Below are positions 1 through 5,301 of a stretch of DNA of 8,804 nt, piece by piece. How positions within the stretch are numbered: the stretch's first letter is position 1; each line of letters begins with the position of its first letter. The position numbers were made by a program, and so were the translations under genes. Location of the stretch: positions 1 through 8,804 of the forward strand of contig JBAYHN010000056.1 of assembly GCA_041666125.1 (NCBI GenBank). The letters run 5' to 3'. Origin of the DNA: JBAYHN01 sp041666125 (GTDB lineage: Bacteria > Patescibacteriota > Gracilibacteria > UBA1369 > UM-FILTER-53-11). The notes beneath the pieces were generated by a model that was not told the DNA's origin, did not search any database, and saw only the letters and a list, made by a program, of their open reading frames with translations.

Positions 1-1
1 G

Positions 2-88
2 AGACGGCAACTTGATGAATTAATGGCTATTAGCCGTGCTAATTTTACTATGACAAGCCATATTGACAGTCTAGCCCATTTATCATAA
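2..88 (+). CDS. Possible C-terminal tail of an upstream gene (partial)
   Basis: Of the three forward frames only this one is open from the window edge, ending at a TAA at 86-88; the other two hit stops within the first 25 bases. It would encode about 28 residues (ending in DSLAHLS). No family can be recognised from so short a piece, and an open stretch of this length is expected by chance. Its stop codon forms the first three bases of the -10 box of the promoter for the next gene, so if real it abuts the regulator with only 11 nt between stop and start. Confidence 0.3.
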   Translation, partial: RRQLDELMAISRANFTMTSHIDSLAHLS

Positions 89-91
89 CAT
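63..91 (+). promoter_or_regulatory. Sigma-70-like promoter of the TrmB-type regulator gene
   Basis: A perfect -35 hexamer TTGACA (63-68) is followed by exactly 17 nt and a -10 hexamer TAACAT (86-91; 4 of 6 matches to TATAAT). Transcription would start near 97-99, so the mRNA would begin at or within about 3 nt of the ATG at 100, that is leaderless or nearly so. This agrees with the absence of any Shine-Dalgarno sequence before that ATG. The same -10 hexamer and spacing recur at the operon promoter at 913-941. Confidence 0.6.
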
Positions 92-99
92 GACCGACC

Positions 100-867
100 A
101 TGCAACAAATAAACATTTTCTTAGAAGGTTTAGGCCTTAACGAAAAGGAGATTAACGTATACACGGCATCTCTACAACTGGGAGAACAACCGGCCAGCAT
201 AGTGGCTCACAATCTTGGGCTGCCAAGATCTACTGTCAGCTTTATTTTTGAAGAATTGGCTAAGAAGGGATTAATTTCAACAGAAACCAGAAAAAACACA
301 CGTTACTATTCCGCCATATCTCCGGAGAGTTTGGAGTATGTATTGATGGACCGACTTGCATCTGCAAAAAAAATTATGGAGGACTACCACGAAATTCTAC
401 CTACTTTAAGTGCGCTACAAAACCAAGCCGCACCAACGCCGCGCGTGCGGTACTTTGAAGGTTACGAAGGCCTTTGCCGTATGTTGGATGATTTTTGCGC
501 AAAAGATGAAACGGTTTTGTATATTTCCGGCCATAACATGATGCATCCAAAAATTAGGCAGTACACTTACAATGTTTATTTACCAATCAGCAACAAGCAT
601 ACTAATAAAAATAAAATTATTTTAAATGAGGGAGCAAAAGCTAGCGAATATGAGCAAGTAGCCTCAAAAGCATACGATGAATTTATTTTTGTGGATCCGA
701 AAGTTTTTCAGTTTACATTAACAACTGCCGTTTACGGAAATAAAGTGGCTTTCTGGTCCTATGATCCAAAAGACATGACTGGAACCATCGTCGAAAATAA
801 ACTCATCGCCGATAACATGCGTACGGTGTTTGAGGTTATGCGACGATTCCTGAAGAAAACACGCTAA
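100..867 (+). CDS. TrmB-family HTH transcriptional regulator
   Basis: Predicted cytoplasmic DNA-binding regulator of 255 aa. Residues about 5-75 form a TrmB-type winged helix-turn-helix: the opening FLEGLGLNEKEINVYTASL, recognition-helix region LPRSTVSFIFEELAKKGLI (residues 41-59) and a wing with basic residues ending in YYSAISPESL. Residues about 78-110 are a helical linker of the kind that dimerises in this family; residues 115-255 resemble the C-terminal phospholipase-D-like effector domain (ARVRYFEG-like strand at 115-121, VLYISG at 139-144, FIFVDP at 195-200, VAFWSYDP at 216-223). TrmB proteins classically sense sugars, but many bacterial paralogues have unknown ligands, so no ligand is assigned. 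ATG at 100 lacks an SD motif and sits just after a strong promoter. The gene lies directly upstream of the five-gene operon, whose promoter carries a large palindrome, making it the obvious candidate regulator. Arginine codons are mostly CGN, unlike the operon. Confidence 0.9.
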   Translation: MQQINIFLEGLGLNEKEINVYTASLQLGEQPASIVAHNLGLPRSTVSFIFEELAKKGLISTETRKNTRYYSAISPESLEYVLMDRLASAKKIMEDYHEILPTLSALQNQAAPTPRVRYFEGYEGLCRMLDDFCAKDETVLYISGHNMMHPKIRQYTYNVYLPISNKHTNKNKIILNEGAKASEYEQVASKAYDEFIFVDPKVFQFTLTTAVYGNKVAFWSYDPKDMTGTIVENKLIADNMRTVFEVMRRFLKKTR

Positions 868-912
868 TCGCTGCAACTGACAACAATTACTGTTGGCGGA
901 TTGTTTGGCGAG

Positions 913-941
913 TTTACAGATTAAAAAGTGATGGTTAACAT
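913..941 (+). promoter_or_regulatory. Predicted promoter of the five-gene operon
   Basis: TTTACA (913-918; 5 of 6 to the -35 consensus), exactly 17 nt, then TAACAT (936-941). The -10 hexamer and spacer length are identical to the promoter of the regulator gene at 63-91, and the bases after the -10 are also similar (TAACATCACC here, TAACATGACC there; 9 of 10). Start of transcription would be near 947-950, giving a leader of about 65 nt before the ATG at 1014. The palindrome at 921-951 covers the spacer, the -10 box and the start point. Confidence 0.55.
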
Positions 942-951
942 CACCTTTTAA
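921..951. promoter_or_regulatory. 31-bp near-perfect palindrome, likely operator (alternatively a weak terminator)
   Basis: Left arm TTAAAAAGTGATG (921-933) and right arm CATCACCTTTTAA (939-951) are complementary at 12 of 13 positions (single A/C mismatch at 927/945) around a 5-nt centre GTTAA. It overlaps the spacer, -10 and predicted start point of the operon promoter, the position where a bound dimeric repressor would block RNA polymerase; the TrmB-like protein encoded 54 nt upstream is the natural candidate. The A-run/T-run flanks also permit reading it as a weak intrinsic terminator for the regulator gene (core stem only 6 bp, T-run 4), and both uses can coexist. Confidence 0.6.
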
Positions 952-967
952 TGCACATGCTGTGCAT
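951..967. repeat. 17-bp perfect inverted repeat in the operon leader
   Basis: ATGCACA (951-957), 3-nt centre TGC, TGTGCAT (961-967): 7 perfect base pairs. It begins on the last base of the larger palindrome and would sit at the very 5' end of the operon transcript if the promoter call is right. It could be a second operator half or a 5' stabilising hairpin; no T-run follows, so it is not a terminator by itself. The rest of the intergenic region (968-1013) is A-rich with no SD motif at a usable distance: AAAAGG at 985-990 lies 23 nt from the ATG. Confidence 0.55.
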
Positions 968-1013
968 ATCTTAAGCAAAAGAGTAAAAGGAACGTCCATT
1001 AACTTTTCACCAC

Positions 1014-1994
1014 ATGAGCGGACATGTTTGTAAAACATTAAATCTCGGTACTCCAGACGAACTTTTGGAAAGAGCTGGCAGCGGTAATGTTTTTCCAGCA
1101 AGAGCCAGAGATCTTTTGAGGCAATACAGACAGATTGGTAATGCCCCTGATGCAATGTTCCAGAGGTCATGTGCTCAGTTGGCCTTTGACATTTTATGCT
1201 TTACTAGATCAGAGATTGCCAGATGTTTACAGCTGACAGAATGGGGAGTCACTATGCGTCCAGGCTCAAATGGAAGAGTCCTAAGCAAAGAGAATGTTTG
1301 GCAAACGTGGGATGGAGATTGGGGAGAATATAACCAATGGACTGCAGCACCATATGCGGAAGCAAACGCCAGAGAAGTTGCTCTTGCTACAAGCGAGGCA
1401 GTAAAAGGAACCGTTGAACTTTTGGCAGATCTCAATATTGAATTTTTGGTTGATTGGCAGAAGATAATGGAAGAAAAAGCTGCGAAAAGAAAGAAACTGC
1501 TTGAAAACAACAGAGAAACCAGACGGGAATTGGCAGAGACAGTTGACAAAAATGCGGAATTGATGCAGACGCCTGGGGCAATTGCTAAGGCCTTGGAGGC
1601 AGATGGTTTTACAGTTACAAATAAACAAAAATTGGAGGACACTCCACCATCTGTGGCAATGAGCGAAGGCACCAGAATTGAAGCAGCTAACGGGGCCGGA
1701 GAGACACGCACTGTAATTATTGATCCAAAAGGTAATCTAAGAACAGAAGTTCATGTACCTGGAGCACCCGAAAAAGTGTGTATGGCAAAAGCACGCGCTT
1801 TTGCGGAACAAATTGCAAAGGTAGTTGAAATGCTCGCTGCAAGTTGCGGTGCGCCTGTCTCTTTCATGACAAAAAACCAAGGTAAAGATCCAGAAGATAG
1901 TCCTGCTCCACATAAATTGCCTGGTGCAGCACCGACAGGCCTGCGCGCTTTTGCGCAACAACGCGGACCGACACGCGCCGCACTTAAAAGATAA
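1014..1994 (+). CDS. Operon gene A: unrecognised 326-aa protein with a DUF2997-like C-terminal segment
   Basis: Soluble protein, no signal peptide or membrane segment. Residues 1-145 are mixed helical with four of the six cysteines (6, 53, 62, 71) and a Trp-rich patch (NVWQTWDGDWGEYNQW, residues 94-109). Residues 150-185 are a charged helix (EEKAAKRKKLLENNRETRR). Residues about 186-200 (TPGAIAKALEADGFTV) look like a short helix-strand unit. Residues 231-273 (start TRTVIIDPKGNLRTEV, then VPG, then C256 and an amphipathic helix) follow the plan of the small DUF2997 family as I know it: strand, Asp/Pro-x-Gly turn, strand, G, Cys-containing helix. The last 40 residues are Pro/Ala/Arg-rich and probably disordered. 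DUF2997 proteins are normally about 60-80 aa and often sit beside Ycf46-type ATPases and DUF1257 proteins; the context here fits. The ATG at 1014 is the only possible start, since the frame upstream reaches a stop at 984-986 with no alternative. Real gene: sure; DUF2997 match: tentative. Confidence 0.8.
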   Translation: MSGHVCKTLNLGTPDELLERAGSGNVFPARARDLLRQYRQIGNAPDAMFQRSCAQLAFDILCFTRSEIARCLQLTEWGVTMRPGSNGRVLSKENVWQTWDGDWGEYNQWTAAPYAEANAREVALATSEAVKGTVELLADLNIEFLVDWQKIMEEKAAKRKKLLENNRETRRELAETVDKNAELMQTPGAIAKALEADGFTVTNKQKLEDTPPSVAMSEGTRIEAANGAGETRTVIIDPKGNLRTEVHVPGAPEKVCMAKARAFAEQIAKVVEMLAASCGAPVSFMTKNQGKDPEDSPAPHKLPGAAPTGLRAFAQQRGPTRAALKR

Positions 1995-2000
1995 TTTTTT

Positions 2001-2609
2001 ATGCAGCCAGAATTTAAAAACCTTACTTATCCCGAAAGCTCACTGAGTGTTGCCGCGGTGTTTCCAAGCGTTAAAACTCACGGACCAGGGAATAGATTTT
2101 CACTTTGGCTGCAGGGATGTTTGCAAAGATGCGACGGCTGTATAAATCAACACATGCAGGGCCTAGAAGGTGGAAATTTAATGAACCAGCAAGAATTATT
2201 GGAACAAATTAGAAGTGCGCGTGATGGGATTTGGCGTGTTCGCGGAATAACTCTGCATGGTGGAGAACCAATGTTGCAAGCGTCCGCTTTGGCACCGGTA
2301 CTGGAACAACTTCACGACGAATCACCAGAATTTAACGTTCTTTTATTCACCGGCTATGAGCTCGCATTTTTAAGAGAACAAAATAGTGCAGCGATAAATA
2401 GATTGCTGGCATGCGTTGATACCGCAATTGACGGCCAATTTATTGCAGCACAGCAAGACAACGAACTAATTAGAGGATCCACAAATCAACAAATAATTCA
2501 TTTAACAGACACACTGCGCAATGCGGATTTCTCTAGAAAAGGAGTGGAGACAATACTACGTCTTGGCGCAAATCTTACGGTGGCAGAAAGCGGCGTTCCA
2601 ATTAATTAA
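2001..2609 (+). CDS. Operon gene B: NrdG-like single-cluster radical SAM protein
   Basis: A 202-aa minimal radical SAM protein of the NrdG/4Fe-4S single-cluster type. GPGNRFSLWLQGC (residues 28-40) leads into the CX3CX2C cluster motif C40-C44-C47, which would bind a [4Fe-4S] cluster coordinated to S-adenosylmethionine. HGGEP (86-90) is the SAM-binding GGE motif. The late motif IDGQFIAA (143-150) followed by RGSTNQQI (158-165) is typical of the NrdG-like branch found beside AAA ATPases. In true NrdG the enzyme makes the glycyl radical on anaerobic ribonucleotide reductase NrdD; no nrdD is present here and no neighbour is a glycyl-radical enzyme, so automatic labelling as NrdG would probably be misleading. 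The gene starts 6 nt after gene A and ends 5 nt before the AAA gene, implying tight co-expression. The start is chosen at the ATG preceded by AATTTTTT; there is no SD. Substrate unknown. Confidence 0.9.
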   Translation: MQPEFKNLTYPESSLSVAAVFPSVKTHGPGNRFSLWLQGCLQRCDGCINQHMQGLEGGNLMNQQELLEQIRSARDGIWRVRGITLHGGEPMLQASALAPVLEQLHDESPEFNVLLFTGYELAFLREQNSAAINRLLACVDTAIDGQFIAAQQDNELIRGSTNQQIIHLTDTLRNADFSRKGVETILRLGANLTVAESGVPIN

Positions 2610-2614
2610 TTTTT

Positions 2615-5284
2615 ATGGCGGTGGAAGTTTTACAACAACCAAGTAAGAGGCAAACTTTCGGAGCAGAGGTCTTTGGGAATTTAAGACGAGCGGACCCGGT
2701 TGTTGTTGTAAATGGCGACACTTATGACGATATGCCTGGAGAAAATGGAACTTATGTTGATCTTCAAAAATTGATAATAAGAGATGCTGTTAAAAATAAC
2801 AAATACGACTATGTAATGGTTTTCAATGCCGCTAACGGTGAAATAACATTCGCAGACGAAATCAAAAATGGTACCGCAGCAAAAGCCTCTCCAAAAATGA
2901 GAGACAGCATCAAAGAAATGGATTTGGAAATTAACGATGAAGGTGGAGATGCCAATTTAGCAGAGCCGTTATTGCAAGCTAGACGCGTGAGAAGTTCTTT
3001 TGGACTAGCCGATAGAGTTGTTGTTGAATTATTAAAAAAACTCGTCGAAAAAGACAAAAAAGTCTTACTCGTTATAGACAACATAAATTTTTTAATTCCC
3101 ACCAGTGAATCGCCAGCTGCACATCCAGACAGAGCCACTTACGAAGGAGTTATGATTGACCTACTGGATTTTCTAAAAGAAGAAGGTAACGGTCAGAGCC
3201 ACGTTATTTTACTAGATAGGGGTGGGGACAAAGTGAACGGTGTTTTAAGGGACAAAGTAAAATTTGTTGGCGTTCCATTCACAACTCAAAATGATGTAAG
3301 AGCTTTAATTGCAAAAGTCATTGATATTGATAAACATCCGGAAGCTCTCGTGTTTGCCGCAGGATCAAGAATTACTGATTTGCGCAGATGGATAGAAGAA
3401 AAAGGAGTCGCAGACAAAAAGCCGGACGAAGTTTTAAAATTACTAACTAAATTTAAGCAGGAACACATCGCTGCCCTAACTCAAGGAGCCGTGCATTGCG
3501 TATTCGAGCAATATACTGACGACATGGTCGCTCTACTGCCTGCAGAAAAAGAATGGCTAAGAGAACTCGCATCGGTTATTACAAAAGATTCGGCTCTGGT
3601 TCCACAGGCGTTGGGACTCGCTGGTCCGCCTGGTACTGGTAAAAGCGTGCGCGGCAGATATTTGGCAACACTTATGGGCGTACCTTGTTTGGAAGTAAAA
3701 GATATAAGTTGTGACGGATGGAGTGACGTTGGTTTGAAAAAGCTAAAAGCTGCACTTGAAGCAGCTATAAGAATAAAACCATGCGTCTTGTACATAGATG
3801 AAATAGATAAAATGATGCCTCATACCGAAGGAGAAAGACGCGGTGATAGTGGGGAAAATAATGATGCGAGAGTTCAAGCTTATTTCCAAAGCATGCTAGA
3901 TAGCGAAGAGATGAAAGGCGTTTTCGTAATAGGCACCGGCAATGATTTTGATCAAATGAATACTGCAATGCGCAGAAACGGCAGATTTGGCCTTATAGTA
4001 GCCTGTTTGCCACCTCGTGCACTAACTATAAGAATGGATACTTTTACAGCTGTATTAAACCAATTCGCTGCTGGGCGAGGTATTAAAGTAAATCCAGAAA
4101 TTCTATCAGCTGTTTTAGAAAGTTTCCCAATATATACCACCGGTTCAGACTATAAAGAATTAATAAGAAGAACACTCTTAACATCAGCCAGCAAATCAAT
4201 GAGTTTTGACGATGCATTATTAAAAGAGGCAAAAACTTTTAAAATTAAGTTTGATCCTAAAGTCGAAGTGATGACGCACAAAGCCATCTCAATGCATTCT
4301 GCCCCATTCCCACTGGAATATGGCAATGACGATGACGATACCGATCCAGAATCCCCAGCAGCCGAAGGCAAAGAAAGACCAATTGATTTGGTCCAAGAAT
4401 GGCGAGAAAAACTTGACGAAGTGAATGCGGAATTGCAACGACTTGCAGAAAAAGAAGCGGCGGCGGATCAGGCGCGCCAAGTTGCAGAAGGAAGAGAGGC
4501 TGCCGCGCATAGTTTGGAAGAAAGAACACAGCAAATTATTGACGCACGTTTGTCCGAGAAAGAAGAAACTTTGAAGGCCGCAATAGCAACGGAACAAAGA
4601 CGTGGTGAACAAGATCTTACTAGGAGAACAACGGCAGTAGATAAAAAACTCGCCAAAGGAGAAGAAGCACTGGCAGAAAGACAAGCAGAGCAGGACAGAG
4701 GGACTGCACAGCTTAGACGAGAAGCAGAACAAGCGCTTCAAGCCGCAAAAGCAAGAGAAGGCGCCGCAAGTCGACTGGAAACTGACAGGCAGGGGATTAT
4801 TGACGCACAGCTGGCACGTGAAAAACAAACCTTGTTTGCAGAAATTGCAACTGAACGAGCACGAGTAGAGAAACAATTGACGCAAACAAAAACACATGGC
4901 GAGCGAGAACTTGCAAAAAAAGAAGCAGCTATAGATGGAAAACTTGCTCAAGGCGAAACTAAATTAAGTGAAAGACAAGCAGAGCAAGACAGAGAAACGG
5001 ACAGAATTAGACAACAACTAGCACAACAATTTAAAGAACTGCAACGAGCAGAAGTTGCAGCGCGCGAAAAATTCTTAGACGAACTAGAAGCGGAATTAAA
5101 AGGCCCCGCTCCAACATGGACAATAGAAAGACTACGTGAGGTATTGGAAGAGTGGTTCGCCGAGCTTGAAAAAGGCATACCAGAGGGCGCCACAGCACTA
5201 AATTCACTGCGCACAAGATTCAAAAAATTAAAGGATACATACGAGAAACTCCTGGAACAAGCCATGCAATTAAAAGGGAAATAA
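2615..5284 (+). CDS. Operon gene C: Ycf46-like AAA+ ATPase with degenerate N-terminal half and long coiled-coil tail
   Basis: An 889-aa soluble protein. Residues about 20-300 look like a worn-down ATPase domain: a Walker-B-like strand VLLVIDNINFL (150-160) but no Walker A loop. The active AAA+ module spans about 305-545: Walker A GPPGTGKS (337-344), Walker B VLYIDEID (391-398), GDSG (410-413), sensor-1-like GTGND (440-444), arginine-finger region AMRRNGRFG (451-459) and a sensor-2-like helix GSDYKELIRR (510-519). The order degenerate-then-active and the sequence style (PCVLYIDEIDK, GDSG, ARV, NGRFG) resemble Ycf46-type ATPases, normally about 500 aa. An acidic linker (570-589, NDDDDTDPES) leads to about 240 residues of Ala/Glu/Gln/Arg-rich coiled coil (590-829) containing an internal duplication, then a helical C-terminal cap (about 831-889) with a Trp pair. 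Likely a hexameric remodelling motor with protruding coiled-coil arms. Starts at an SD-less ATG after TTTTT, 5 nt from gene B. Confidence 0.92.
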   Translation: MAVEVLQQPSKRQTFGAEVFGNLRRADPVVVVNGDTYDDMPGENGTYVDLQKLIIRDAVKNNKYDYVMVFNAANGEITFADEIKNGTAAKASPKMRDSIKEMDLEINDEGGDANLAEPLLQARRVRSSFGLADRVVVELLKKLVEKDKKVLLVIDNINFLIPTSESPAAHPDRATYEGVMIDLLDFLKEEGNGQSHVILLDRGGDKVNGVLRDKVKFVGVPFTTQNDVRALIAKVIDIDKHPEALVFAAGSRITDLRRWIEEKGVADKKPDEVLKLLTKFKQEHIAALTQGAVHCVFEQYTDDMVALLPAEKEWLRELASVITKDSALVPQALGLAGPPGTGKSVRGRYLATLMGVPCLEVKDISCDGWSDVGLKKLKAALEAAIRIKPCVLYIDEIDKMMPHTEGERRGDSGENNDARVQAYFQSMLDSEEMKGVFVIGTGNDFDQMNTAMRRNGRFGLIVACLPPRALTIRMDTFTAVLNQFAAGRGIKVNPEILSAVLESFPIYTTGSDYKELIRRTLLTSASKSMSFDDALLKEAKTFKIKFDPKVEVMTHKAISMHSAPFPLEYGNDDDDTDPESPAAEGKERPIDLVQEWREKLDEVNAELQRLAEKEAAADQARQVAEGREAAAHSLEERTQQIIDARLSEKEETLKAAIATEQRRGEQDLTRRTTAVDKKLAKGEEALAERQAEQDRGTAQLRREAEQALQAAKAREGAASRLETDRQGIIDAQLAREKQTLFAEIATERARVEKQLTQTKTHGERELAKKEAAIDGKLAQGETKLSERQAEQDRETDRIRQQLAQQFKELQRAEVAAREKFLDELEAELKGPAPTWTIERLREVLEEWFAELEKGIPEGATALNSLRTRFKKLKDTYEKLLEQAMQLKGK
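4493..4993 (+). repeat. Internal duplication in the coiled coil of the AAA+ protein
   Basis: Protein residues 627-695 (DNA 4493-4699) and 714-793 (4754-4993) are two copies of one unit. Shared landmarks: RE/G-AA near the start, IIDA, IATE, GE..L......D.KLA.GE and finally ERQAEQDR. Copy 2 is 11 residues longer (residues 751-761 have no counterpart), exactly one hendecad, so the coiled-coil phase is kept. At DNA level the ends are nearly identical: GAAAGACAAGCAGAGCA is present in both (near 4676 and 4970), with a single change in 25 bases, and TTATTGACGCAC occurs in both (near 4539 and 4799). This implies a fairly recent tandem duplication or ongoing gene conversion. Confidence 0.8.
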
Positions 5285-5301
5285 TTAATTACTTAGATAT
5301 A

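Noticed and set aside
881..895. Small hairpin CAACA/TGTTG after the regulator gene as a terminator
   Set aside because: The stem has only 5 bp and is not followed by a T-run.
1175..1711. Long minus-strand frames opposite gene A and others opposite the AAA gene
   Set aside because: They are mirror frames of strongly coding plus-strand genes, with Ser/Leu/Cys-rich low-complexity translations and no recognisable motif.
3626..3650. ABC/SMC/Rad50-type ATPase because of P-loop plus coiled coil
   Set aside because: The Walker B, sensor 1 and NGRFG arginine-finger arrangement is AAA+, no ABC signature (LSGGQ-like) is present and the coiled coil is C-terminal to the whole ATPase module, not inserted between Walker A and B.
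4289..4951. 220-aa minus-strand frame opposite the coiled coil
   Set aside because: Its Phe/Cys/Leu-rich composition is the antisense image of GAA/CAA/AAA-rich coiled-coil codons; no start context or neighbour supports it.
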